DNA of 64,000 nt from positions 27,599,022 through 27,663,021 of the forward strand of contig CM033399.1 in the NCBI GenBank assembly GCA_019426215.1, in the 5' to 3' direction. Position numbers and translations under genes: made by a program. This DNA comes from Buddleja alternifolia. Taxonomy: Eukaryota > Streptophyta > Magnoliopsida > Lamiales > Scrophulariaceae. Within the stretch, counting starts at the first letter, position 1. Each line of letters begins with the position of its first letter. The notes under the pieces were generated by a model. The model was given only the letters and a program-made list of their open reading frames with translations, had not been told where the DNA came from and made no database searches. This document shows, piece after piece, positions 10,643 through 22,285 of the stretch.

Positions 10643-12080
10643 TGATAAGTTCACATTTTACAAGTTTTTTACCCCTTTGATTTAGGTATTTTCGTCATAA
10701 TTTAGTAATGAATATCCTGCATAGTGCTTTGATTTGTTTCAATTTCATGTGTGTAGGGATTTAAGTCAAATAGATCAATTATTGAGTAAGAAGGCAGAAC
10801 AAGAGAAGGAAAAGCGAAGAAAAATATGAATCTGCCATTCTGGACCGCGGCACTAAACCCGGCACAAGACCGCGGTCGCGGTACAATGCCAAATGAGAAA
10901 TCCGGATAGGACCGCGGCACAGAACCGCGCCCTTCGGCGCCCAGAACACCGCGGCCCTATTTTGACCCTTCGGCACCCTGTTAGGCCTCGGCAAACCGCG
11001 GCATGACTTGCTTTTTAGACCGCAGCACTGTGCCGCGGCACTGCTTGCCATCCGAGCCGCGGTCGGTTTAGAATGTGTGTCGCGGTCCAATTTCCCCGAT
11101 GCCCTAATTTTAAGTCCGCCGTTTTCCTCCTTTATAACACACTTTTCTCTTGGAAAACACTTACACTTGTTCTAAAAACACATAGGGAAGCCATAGGAAG
11201 ACCCAAGGAAGCTTAAGGAGCCATTTTCATCATCAAAAGCTTGGATTCACACCTTGTAATAGGGAGTAATTCAACTCTTTCTCTTTGATTAGTTTTTCAA
11301 CTATGTCTTATAGATTTGTTGAATCATTTGTTATTGTAAGTATGAGCTAAGCATCTTTGTGGTTGGGTTATGTAAATACTTTGTCATATTTTGTGTTTAA
11401 TGAATGATTAATTTCCGGATTTATTACATTCTTGTTACATGTTTGATTTTATGCTTAATGCTTTCACATGAATGATCACCATGTGTTTGATATAATGCTT
11501 TGTCTTGAGACCTAGAAGAGATAGATAAAGGGAGATCGAAAAATCAAACATCATAACGTAACAATTGACTAGAGATAGAATCGATTGCGTTGTGTGGCTT
11601 TTTGTGATAAGATGACCCGATTGAATGTAGGATCTTCGTAAGCAAGGAATTCCTTTAAACCTAATTGCATGTTAGTTAATTCAATCTTCACTATAGAGAT
11701 ATAGGAAGTTGTTAACTAGTATAGGCTTGTTATTTCAAGAGATTGAATAATAAATACATTAGGGGGTTTCGCCATAACAAGAGCATTCTAAAAATTCGGA
11801 TAATTGAGAGTTCATGAACATAGAATAGAACATAGTAGGATCATAACCCAATCACCTCTTTCCATTCGATTTATTATCTTGTTTATCACATAGTTGTCTT
11901 TGATTATTTTCATAGTATAATCAACCATCATCTTATAATTTGATTTAGCTTAGAGTTAGATAATATAGCAATTACGAGCATTGAATCCAATTGTCCCTGT
12001 AGAGACGATACACCCCGGGCTAAATAGTCCACTTTATTACTTTGCACGACCTAGTATACTTGCTAGGATTTCGCGTGTCA
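10643..12080 (+). repeat. Athila 3' LTR, full length
   Basis: This 1438-bp LTR begins TGATAAG and ends GTGTCA. It holds a palindrome cluster (CCGCGG cores at about 10843-11092), a TATA-like box at 11131 and a long downstream part. The conserved stretch CCCTGTAGAGACGATA lies near the 3' end (about 11995-12010). Its 3' half closely matches the minus-strand solo LTR at 48981-50418, while the upstream part is diverged. It is the intact reference for the deleted 5' LTR. Confidence 0.95.
11131..11138 (+). promoter_or_regulatory. TATA-like box of the Athila LTR
   Basis: TTTATAAC follows TTTTCCTCC, about 40 bases after the last CCGCGG-type motif. The minus-strand solo LTR at 48981 has the equivalent TTATAA at about 49943-49948. 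Transcription would start roughly 30 bases downstream. The 5' LTR lacks this segment. Confidence 0.6.
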
Positions 12081-12085
12081 ACTTA

Positions 12086-15000
12086 CCCGTGAAGACTGGA
12101 TTAAAGCCAACACTCGTGTCAAGGGGTACATGCTGGTATTGATGACCAATGAATTTCAATGATCTCATGAAAAGATGGGAACAGCTGCTGAAATCATAGT
12201 TCATCGAAAGGAACTCTATGGACAGCACAGCAAGAATGCTCATTATGAGACTTCATGCCAACTCTTTGGGGCGAGAATGAAGGAAGGTGAGAAATTTGGG
12301 ATCATGTTTTGAAGATGATATCCATGTTCGAGAAATTGGAAGCCCTTGACTTCTCTATGGACTTCCAGCTTCAGACTGATCTCATCCTGCAGTCACTACC
12401 CAAGTATTTTTAGCAATTCATAGTGAATTTCAATATGAAGACATTGAGTGTTCACTGCCTGGGTCTTTCGAACAAACTCACAAATGCTCAATCACAAATT
12501 GACCCCAAGACAAAAGAGACTGCTTTGGTCGTTTCTACTGATTCTTTAAAGAATCAGAAGAAAAAATGAGGCAAGAAGCAACTGGGAGTGACAAATTCTT
12601 CTAGGAAGACCAAAGGGAAGGGAAACTAAAAGAAGAGGTTCAAGGGCAGGAGCCCGAAGAAGACAGACATCTGCCTCCACTGCAAAGAAGCAGGGCATTG
12701 TAAGAGTGACTGTCCAAAGCTGAAAGCAAAAAATAAAGCAAGTATAGAACTTTATGTTTTCGAAACAAATTGTTCTATGATGATATTTTCTACTTCTTGG
12801 ATTCTAGATTCCAGAGCTACTGCTCATATTTATGTTTTGAACAAGGACCTAAAGGTAAATAGAAAGCTGGTTGAGAATGAAGTGATGATCAATGTTGGAA
12901 GTGGACACAGCGTGGCTACGAATACATTGGAATTACTTCTTTTTCATTAAGTTCTGGACATCAAATTAGATTAGATGATTACCTTGTTTTGCCCAATGGG
13001 CTCAAGAATATTATTTCTATTCCTGTATTGTTCAAGAAAGGATATTTGTTTACATTTAAACATAATTCTTGAAATATTTATTTTGGAAATAAATGTGTTG
13101 GCTCTGCATCTTTAATTAATGGTTTATACTATTTGAATGTCTGAAATCAATGTATGGTTAATACTATAACTAGAAAACGTAGTATGAATGGAATGAACTA
13201 AAAATTCATATGGCACCTTAGACTGGGACATGCCGGTGAATTTAAGATTCACGAGTTGGAAAAACATGGGCTCATTGGTCCACTTGGGTCTGACACATAT
13301 CCAACTTGTGAATCGTACCTCAAAGGCAAGATGACTAAGTCACCGTTCACTGGACATTTCGAAAGGGCAAATGAAGTTTTAGGATTAATCCACACTGACG
13401 TTTGTGGACCCCTCAAAGATGCTGCCCTTGGAGGTTTTCAATACTTTATAACCTTCACAAATGACCACTCTAGGTATGGTCTAGTTTATCTAATGAAGTA
13501 TAAATCCGAACCACTTGAATCGTTCAAGAAATTCAAAGTTTTGACTCAAAAATAAACTAGGCATTGAGATCTGATCGAGGTGGCAAATACATGAGTGCTC
13601 AGTTTAACGAGTTCTCAAAAGAACAAGGCATAGTTTTACAACTAATTCCATTAACAACTAACTCCATTAACCACACAACTCAATGGAGTAGCAAAAAGAA
13701 GGAATCGCACTCTGTTGGACATGATACGCTCCATGTTTAGCTACACTGATTTACCCATCTAGTTATGGGGACATGCTTTGCTTACAACTGTGTACATTCT
13801 GAACAAATGTCCCTCAAAATCTATTTCCACTACACTATATGAGAAATGGAGCGGTAGGAAGCCTAGTCTGATATACATAAGAATATGGGGTTACCCAGCA
13901 TATGTAAAGAAGACCAAGGTAGAGAAACTATAAGATAGATCTTTGAAAGGACGTTTTAACAGTTTTCCTGTAGATTCGATGGGATACCTCTTTTACCTAC
14001 AAAATGATCATAGAATCATCGTGGCCTTACAAACCCACTTTCTTGAAAAAGAACTCATTCGAGAAGGTGGTTCGGGTAGAAAGATTGTTCTGGAAGAACA
14101 AGATAACTTCCATTCGAAGACATCAGTTCAAGAATCTAAACCCAACTTGACACAACCGTCTCAGCAATGATCTAGCAGAGTATCTCAGCCGCCTAAGAGA
14201 TATGGCTATCTTCACAAAACACAGCATTATTTGTATTTGGTTGCAGAAGGAAACCACGGAGATGATCCCTCTAACTATGATGAAGCAGCGAAGGATAAAG
14301 ATTCCTCTAAGTGGCTTGAGGCTATGGAACCAGAGATTGATTCGATGTATTCGAACCAAGTCTAGACTCTTACTGATTTGCTAAATGGAGTATGACCAAT
14401 TGGATATAAATGGATCTATAAGAAAAAGAATAGTCGGGATGGCAAGGTGGACACCTATAAGGTCAGGCTAGTGGCAAAAATTTATAGTCAAAAAGAGGGC
14501 ATTGACTATGAGGAAACCTTTTCGCCAGTAGCCATAATCAAAGCTATTAGAGTTCTGCTAGTCATAGCTGCTAACTTAGACTATGAAGTCTGGCAAATGG
14601 GTGTAAAGACTGCATTCTTAAATGGACACTAGGATGAGGACATTTATATGCAACAGCCCAGAGGTTTTATATCCAAAGTCGACTCTCATAAAGTTTGTAA
14701 ACTTAATCGGTCCATCTATGGACTGAAGCAAGCCTCTCGGAGTTAGAATCTGAGGTTAGATGAAGAAGCCAAGAAATATGACTTCATCAAGTATGAAAAC
14801 GAACCATGTGTCTATAAAATGGTCAGTGGGAACAAGTTGACACTCCTAGTACTTTACGTAGATGACATACTACTTATAGGGAATGACATAGGTTTATTGA
14901 CTTCGGTCAAGACATAGCTCACAAGCACATTCTCCATGAAAGACTTGGGAGAAGTGACCTACATTCTAGGAATTCGCCTTTACAAAGAAAGAGTGAATAG

Positions 15001-15840
15001 AATGATTGGCCTCTCCCAAGTACTCTACCTAGAGAATGTCCTTAAGAGATATGAAATGCATAACTCTAAGGGAGAACTTTTGCCCATGAGACATGGCATT
15101 CATCTTTCCAAATCTATGAGTCCCAAAACGGACAAGGATAGAATTGAAATAAGGAACATACCCTATGCATCCGTTGTGGGTAATGTCATGTATGCGATGT
15201 TATGCACGAGACCAGATCTGGCACATACTTTAAGCATGGTCAGTAGGTTTCAAGCTAACCCGAGGGAGCTTCGCTGGACAACAGTGAAGTGTATCTTAAA
15301 GTACTTAAGAAGAACTAAAGATATGCTACTAATATATGGGAATGGAGAATTGAAGGTGGATGGTTACACCGACTCAGATTTCCAATCAGATCCAGATGAC
15401 CTGAAATCTATCTCTCGGTACATATTCACACTCTGTGGAGGAGCAGTGTCTTGGAAAAGTTCCAAGCAAAGCACAACTGCTGACTCTACAATGGAGGTAG
15501 AATATGTAGCAGCCTCTGAGGCAGCCAAAGAAGCTGTTAGGATGAGAAAATTCATAGCCGAACTTGGAGTGGTTCCTAACGTGGAAATGTCGTTACCACT
15601 ATGGTGTGACAACAACGGAACAATTTCGCAAGCTAAAGAACAAAGGTCCCACAACAAATCTAAACACGTTATGAGAAAATATCATATAATAAGATAAATA
15701 CTTGGAAGAGGCATATAGCCATACAGAAAATAGCCTCAGCAGAAAAACGTGGCTAACCCACTCACCAAGCTATTATCACAGGCGGTGCTAGATAAACATC
15801 TTGAGAAGATGGGAATCAAATACTATAGCGATTGGCGTTG
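12086..15840 (+). pseudogene. Copia element A gag-pol, heavily decayed
   Basis: It resumes gag with T-R-E-D-W and continues with many stops and shifts. Recognisable parts are: a zinc knuckle CLHCKEAGHCKSDC (12672-12713); a protease motif WILDSRATAHI at about 12798, where the usual D-S-G-A reads D-S-R-A, so the active-site Gly is lost; the pre-integrase segment HLRLGHA near 13210; an integrase segment with HTDVCGP near 13390; RT with QMGVKTAFLNGH and an intact YVDD at 14855-14866; and RNase H from 14936, containing GYTDSDF and GGAVSWKSSKQ. The order PR-IN-RT-RH is diagnostic of Ty1/copia. The last clean stretch is 14936-15697. I cannot fix the lineage within copia. Confidence 0.9.
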
Positions 15841-15845
15841 AGTGT

Positions 15846-15856
15846 AAGTGGGAGAT
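15846..15856 (+). other. Copia element A polypurine tract
   Basis: AAGTGGGAGAT lies immediately before the TGTTAGG start of the 3' LTR. Nearly the same sequence precedes the LTR in the truncated copy at 28041 and, in reverse, in element C at 22279. Confidence 0.85.
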
Positions 15857-18800
15857 TGTTAGGCGTATGCCCTCATTGCCTATGAGAAATTAGATTGAAT
15901 AGGGCTTAGACAAGTTATTTGTACAAAACATTTGATGGTTCTATTTATAGAATAAAGGTTTTGATTTTGTTCATATAAATCTAATGGCATTTAACTGTAT
16001 TAAACAAATTAGTCCAAGAGATTTCAAGATAGACTTCCACCTCTTATGAACAAGAGGATGCATTGGAATAGTCCAGTACTTAATCTCTGAAACTGGGAGT
16101 TCGTGAGTTAACGAATATTAATTGGGCATTAATATTCAACTCTTATGACACCTTCTTGACAACGAAGTGCCATTCGTACACTAATTAGATAGTGGGAGCT
16201 GGTGTCATGAATATGATTAATGGAATTAACATATTTGAACTCAACACGCATTAATCCGATCACATAGGTATTTACTCTTTGACAGTCAATGATTGGGATT
16301 AAGATTGCGATAGTATGTGTGAACTTTAGACCTGAGGAGTCATTTATAACATGCTTGTAGTATTGGACATGTTATCAGGGTAATTAGAATTCGAAGTACG
16401 ATCCAATAATGCATTCGATGTTATAAGATAACTTGCCAAAATGGGATTCACCATCTCGACTGTAAAGTAATTGAAACTATAATTCTTTGGCCAAAGCATA
16501 TAAACTATCCCATGATTGTCACTAAAGGTAGTTTGGTAATATCACATTATTATGATTTTAAGTACATCATCAAGTTCTATGAGTTTGACTAAACTATGGC
16601 TCTTACTTGATTGGGTCACGTCGGTGAAGAGTTTATACAGATATGGTATTCGTAGTCAAGGTTCATGATGACATGATCATCGCATTTTCAATTACGATTT
16701 TGTTCCACGGTGTCCGCTAGGTGACAACCTTATTCGTTGGAATCTTCCCATTGCCAATTGAATCGAGTCTAGAGAGTCACGCTATGTGAAGAAAAGGAAT
16801 ATTTTCTTAAGCTAAGGGTATTTTGGTAAAATCACATTTGATGTGAATTAACTGACAAAATAGATGGCACGATTTAATTAAAGATATTTAATTTGATTGA
16901 ATAAATTAATTAACTCATATTAATTCATAAACTAAATTAATTAGAAATTAATTTATAAGTTGAATTATATTAATTGGATTAATGTAATTAATTAATTACC
17001 AATTTGATTGGACTTGGATTTAATTAATTACATATGGGCTAAGTGAAAACAAAGCCCCAAGCCCATCTGAAAAGGCCAATTCAGCGGCCCCTCTATGTGT
17101 AAACCTAGAGGAGTCTTTTAGTTGGTATAAGTAATCAGTCGGTGTCAGAACTCCATACACACAAGTCATTGTTTTAGAATCTGAAACTGAGCTAAAATAA
17201 ACCTAGAGTATTAGGAAAGAAAAATCCTTCCCTCTCCATCCATCTAGCCATCTGCAATTGTTGTCGAGGGGGAGACCGAACTTTTCTCAGAGAATTTTCT
17301 TTCCGCATGATTATCTAAAGGCAGGAGTCTGGGGCTACTGCTGATAATTCGAGATCCAATATACGAAAAAGGTAATTCGATTACGTTTGTCAATTCTCAT
17401 CAATTGATCTATATGCTCAATATCATGAATATCCCTGGACTGGATTCTCGGGTGTGATTCGTGTTAGAGTTTATGCCCTCAAATGCCATAAAGAGGATAG
17501 ATTTATAGGGCATGAACATTGTAACTAAACTATGGTTTTTCTAATTAATATAAGGCATTTGATTGTTGTTTTCTTATAGGCATTTGTAAGGTATAATAAA
17601 CAACATAAAGTCCTTGATGACAAGGCAAACCCTCTACCTTCTATGTGATAGGAGGATAGGCACTAGAGTGGTTTGATCCCTGTCATCTAAAAGGGTTCGC
17701 AAGTCTAAGAAATATTAATTGGGCATCAATAGTGAATACAGGCTTGTATGATATAAGTTTTGACAAAGAAAGTGTCAGTCGTACACTATGAAAATGGTAG
17801 TGAGAACTTATGTCATAGACACATCAGTTGGACTGATATGTTCGAACATAACTCGCATCATTTTATCACGTGGGTATTCACTCATTCACAGTCAATGATG
17901 AGACTGATAAGTAGTGATAGGTATGTGTGAACCTCCGACCTAAGAAATCCAGTTGAAGATGTACTTGTGACATCAAGTCTGTCATTAGAGTAGTTAGATT
18001 CAAATCACCTATTGGTGGAATCGACCTCGATGTGCGACTTGATGGGCAAGTAGCATTGTTAACTGATTTGCAATATGAAATTTATTCTCTTATAAGTAAA
18101 TGAGTAAAATATCCTATGCGGTCATGAATAAGTGAGGATGAAAGTCTTTGGCCAAAGCATTTAAATACCTCGACTTATTATGAGCTTAGGCATATGGTCA
18201 AGTTATATGAGTTTGACTTTAAACCATGACTCTTACTTGCCTGGGATATAAGAATAAAAGGTTTATACACGTACGGTATTCACGGCGTAATGGTTTGGAA
18301 TGATCCTATTCATTCGTTCTCAATTGGGATACGATGTGAGCCATGTGACTGGCTAGGTGTCACTCACATCCTTTTGGATTCCTCCCAATTGCCTTTTGAG
18401 ACAAACCTAAAGAGTCGCGCTTAAAGGAAGTGCAATAAGGAAAACACGGGAAAAGACTTGAGAGAAATTCCCAGTATTGGACGCCGTAATTAATTAATTA
18501 ATTATTGGATAATTTAATTAATTAATTAAATTAATGAGTTAATTAACTTCTTGGAGAAATTGAATTATAAATTAATTTGGAATTAAATTGGATCATAAAT
18601 TTATTTATTGGATAAATAAATAATCCAATTAAGTATAGCTAACAAGACCAAAGTCAAAGAGGTTTTTAAGCCCATGAAGTGGGCATCCATATAGGCCTTG
18701 TGAATGCTAGGTTATTGTTTTGGAGTGATATATATTATATCACTTAGTAGAATAATAACACAAGAGATAACATGACTTTCTCTACAAGAAAAATCTCCCA

Positions 18801-19155
18801 CCTCTCTCCTACTTCTCTCTAGCCGTCCATAGCCAAGAAGAAGGAGAAGTTTTTTGTTTTTGATTCCGGCGTGACGAATTAGAGACGTTGACAAATTCGG
18901 CGTTAGAGAAAAGGATCACGTTCAGAAATCAACATACGTGAGAACTGTAATTTTTCTATACACAATTAAACACGAGGATTAGAGATGATTTGGGCTTTGG
19001 AAATTAAAATTTACTTTCCGCTGCATTTTATTCGTATAATTCCCAACAATTCGGATTAAAATTTTTATCCGCTAGACGAAATCACAACACATGGTCCCAT
19101 GTGGGACTCATAAAATGTTTACCATTAATCTTTTCCAATGGGTTATATCGCAACA
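15857..19155 (+). repeat. Copia element A 3' LTR, interrupted by a solo LTR
   Basis: It starts TGTTAGGCGTATGCCCTC and probably ends TATCGCAACA. Without the nested 17462-19048 insert and one TSD copy it is about 1.7 kb. The copy at 28041-29784 matches along its length and carries two segments of roughly 25-30 bases that are missing here (near 16385 and 16460). The uninterrupted copy also confirms that the sequence on either side of the solo LTR was once contiguous. Confidence 0.85.
17462..19048 (+). repeat. Solo copia LTR with perfect target duplication
   Basis: It starts TGTTAGAGTTTATGCCCTC and ends ATTCCCAACA. ATTCG flanks it on both sides (17457-17461 and 19049-19053). It lies inside the 3' LTR of element A. 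Both ends resemble those of element C's LTR, so it is probably a related family. A solo LTR of this kind arises by recombination between the two LTRs of a full element. Confidence 0.92.
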
Positions 19156-19188
19156 AAGTTCTTTTTCTATTAAGAAATTGGTTATCAG

Positions 19189-22100
19189 TGTTGGGTTTCG
19201 CAAAAAATAACATAAACGCAGCAGAAGAATTTCGAACAAATTTATTTTAAAACCCAAAGTTGAATTCAATGATCACATATTCAAACTGCACAATAAACTT
19301 AACGAATAAAACTTTAGTGGTCCCAAGTGGCATACGAAAGGGTCTAGAAGGGGTGGTTGAATAGACCCTGAAATTTTTTTCGACTTCAAAAATTTCGTAT
19401 CACTTTAAAGGTTTGAACGCTTTGGATAACTGAGCGCTTGGGTCAGACGCTTTAGAAAAGTTAACTTAGACTTAGTGATTTTAGCAGTTTACCAAAGTAG
19501 GGCAACGCTTATATCGCTTAATCAAGGTTAGCCCAGCGGAAATGAGTTTTAGCGTTCTTTTTAGTTAACTTAATCGCTTTGCACTTTAACTTGTCTCTTT
19601 CAAGGATAAATGATGTAATAAAATTAAATAATAAGACAAATAAAATAAATGACACAAGATATATAAGGTTCACTGGGTGGTGTAATCCCAGCTACGTCCT
19701 TCTTCTCCTTTTTCACTTGGAGGAATTTACTAGAATGATTTTCGAAGAGTCACACAGAATCTTCTACACAATAGTAAAAGGATGAAAATGATCTTGGGCT
19801 CCTTGATCACACAGACTTCAACACCAATGAAGATCGTCTTCTTCAAGCTTCTCTCACTCAGAAATACTGCCTGAAAGGGTTCAATCAACTTTTTTCACTC
19901 AGATGAAAGGTTGAGGTTTGTCACTAGGGTTTTGTTTGTTTTGAAAAGATCAAACAACTTGGAATATCTCAATTGAAATTTGAGTTTCTTCTTTGGAAGA
20001 TGTTTGAGATATTTTTGACTGTTGGAATGTAGATGAAAAGCTTGAAAGAATTGGCTATGGAATTTCTAAGCTTTTTCTCAGAAAATGTACGTAAGATTTT
20101 TGGCAATAGTTTCTCTTCTTTTCGTACATATCTTGTGTGTTTTTAGGGTTTGCTGAAGTAAGGTATTTATAGGCAATTTCTTGGGATCTGTCCGTTGGAC
20201 ACATGTAGGAGCGTGCCTCTCACGGGGCGCATGAGTATACCTTTTCTCTGACATTCCTGAAAATTTGCTGAAGCCGATTGGACGGGAGCAGCTAAAATTC
20301 TGAATTTTCCTGACAGTCTGGTCAAAATGTGGCTTGTCCACAAGTCACATTGGCTTATCACATTTAATGCTCTTATCAGGCATTTAATGCATTTTGAATT
20401 TAATTTTCGTTGGAAATAAATGCCCGTTGAATGATTGCATTTAAGTCTTTCATAACTTGAGGATTTATTTCAGGTGAATCTGACATAAGTCGCTTGAGGG
20501 ACTTCGAGCGCTGATCCATAAATCCTGAAATGAGATCTTTTAGCGTTTGACAGAAGCTAAGAAGAAAATCTTTATCTCCACTTGACTTCAGACGCTGGTC
20601 TTCAACTTCTTCTCTAATAGACTCACCTAGAATTCAACTAGTGATTCAGTCGCTAAGACTTAGTCTAAATTTTACAAAGATAAAAATTACAAGCCTATAA
20701 TGAATTACAACTTTCAAACGCTTATACATCATTCTATGAAAAACGGAAACTTACATTGTATTTTTGGGATCTAACATTGAATCTTATCTTGTCATCATCA
20801 AAACATCTAACATGAGATTTCCTAACAAACTTACTTGTTAAAACGAAGTTGTTGGAGAATCTTTCTTCTTCCTCCAAATTCTAAACCTTGAAGTTTTCAA
20901 ATCTTCAATCCTTTGACTTGATCTTCAAAACTTGAACTTGATCCGAACAACAAAAGTACGTCGTCTCTAAATTGTCACGCATGAATCAACAATCAAAAAA
21001 TTTCCACTTCTTCTCTAAAGGGGGCGACGGCTACGGTTATTAGAGAGGGGAGGAATATTTTCTTCTTTCTTTCTAGGAGACTTATGATCTTCTCTTCCTT
21101 GTTCAAAGTCAAAGAGTCCTTATATACCTCATGACTTATTAAACAAGCCAATACAAAAGAGCCCTAAATTAGAGCATCACATGGACACCCACTTAGGCCT
21201 ATTAGGCGTCCACTTTGGGCACCTTCTAGAAGCCCGAGATTGGTTTTGTTTAATTAATTTCTTATTTCAATTAGTAATTTATTATATCCAATAAATAAAT
21301 TAATTAATCAAATAATCTAATTAATTAGATAAATTAATTCATCAATATATTTTGCTAGGAAATTAATTAATAATTAATCTTATCCATATAATTAATTATT
21401 TCATCTAATGAATAATTAATTATTTAATTTATCCAATAAATTAAAACTCCTAGAAGAAAATAGAAATTCCTTTTCCATTTTCCATGATCGGGAGTCATGG
21501 TTATGTCAAACTCACTGAACATGACCATATGTACTAATTAAAATAATACGAGATCATTGAGATTGATTTAGTGCCTAGCACAATCATCTCTTTTGCTATG
21601 ACCAAAGACTTTGATCTCTATTTATCTATAATCATATTCTCATTCACTTATGAGAGAACAAATCCCATATTAGATATCTGCTAAGGCTACCACTGGCCCA
21701 TAAAGTGTGCATTTCGAGGTCGACCCCACCAACGGGTGAATTGGGTCTAACTACTCTAGTGAAAGACTTGACGTAACAAGTGCATCTTCAGCCTGATACT
21801 TCAGGTCAAAGGTTCATACACACCTATTACGCATAATCAGTTCAATCATTGACAATCACAAAGTGAAAACCCATGTGATAGAACCGATGCGAGTCGTGTT
21901 CGAGCATATCAGTTCCACTGACATGCCTACAATCTCAATCTCCTATCATTCCATGATACCAGACAGGCACTCCCATGTCAGAGCTAAGATTGTATAAGTA
22001 TTTGAAGTCTTTATTTGCCCTTTAAAGACTTCATGTAACTTGCGAACTAGTTTTAGTAATCAAGGTCGATTTCTTTAGTGCCTATCTTCCTATCTCATAG

Positions 22101-22278
22101 GAAGTAGAGGGATCGCACTAAAAACAAGGGCAAAGTATTTTTGTACAACTTATAGATGCAGATAAGAATTAAGTGAAAAACTAAGTAATGCCCTTTATAA
22201 ATTATGATTTAAGTTTAATACAAGATAGATGCCTTACATATTCTATCCTCTATGGCATCTGAGGGCATAATCCTACCA
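19189..22278 (-). repeat. Copia element C 3' LTR, interrupted by a SIRE-type solo LTR
   Basis: On the plus strand it runs from TGTTGGGTTTCGC to ATAATCCTACCA, where the last bases should read AACA, so a T-to-G change spoiled the LTR terminus. It matches 30370-32127 once 19315-20827 is removed. Compared with that copy it lacks about 200 bases near 21475, or the other copy has gained them. The reverse complement of AAGTGGGAGAT follows at 22279 as the polypurine tract. Confidence 0.85.
19315..20827 (-). repeat. SIRE-type solo LTR, minus strand
   Basis: AACTT flanks the unit on both sides (19310-19314 and 20828-20832). Read on the minus strand it begins TGTTAGGAAATCTCATG and ends GGGACCACTA. It matches the LTR of the right-hand SIRE-type element (53815-55319) over its length. 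The terminal CA has decayed to TA. A TATAAATA-type box lies at about 20162-20171 on the minus strand, as in the right-hand LTR. Confidence 0.93.
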
Positions 22279-22285
22279 ATCTCCC

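Larger units (their letters stand above)
81..12080 (+). mobile_element. Athila-type Ty3/gypsy retrotransposon, complete but defective
   Basis: In order it has: 5' LTR (81-590), tRNA-Asp primer-binding site (597-613), a repeat-rich leader, gag-protease, RT-RNase H-integrase, a long post-pol region, an extra 3' ORF, a purine tract and a 3' LTR (10643-12080). LTRs begin TGATAAG and end GTGTCA. The flanks GCTTA (76-80) and ACTTA (12081-12085) form a 5-bp target duplication with one mismatch, and removing the insert repairs the gag frame of element A. The extra ORF after pol, the Asp primer and the ~12-kb size fit the Athila lineage. Several in-frame stops, one frameshift and a deleted 5' LTR make it non-functional. 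Confidence 0.95.
1..19155 (+). mobile_element. Ty1/copia element A, 5' part outside window, split by nested insertions
   Basis: Copia-type gag coding sequence at 1-80 is interrupted by an Athila-type element and resumes at 12086. Reading across the junction without the insert, and counting the GCTTA target once, restores a continuous gag frame. Protease, integrase, RT and RNase H remnants follow to about 15840, then a purine tract and a 3' LTR starting TGTTAGG at 15857. I place the LTR end at 19155 because it closes with AACA, the inverse of TGTT; this end is inferred. The 5' LTR and the start of gag lie left of the window, so the element's own target duplication cannot be tested. Many stops show that it is long dead. 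Confidence 0.85.
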
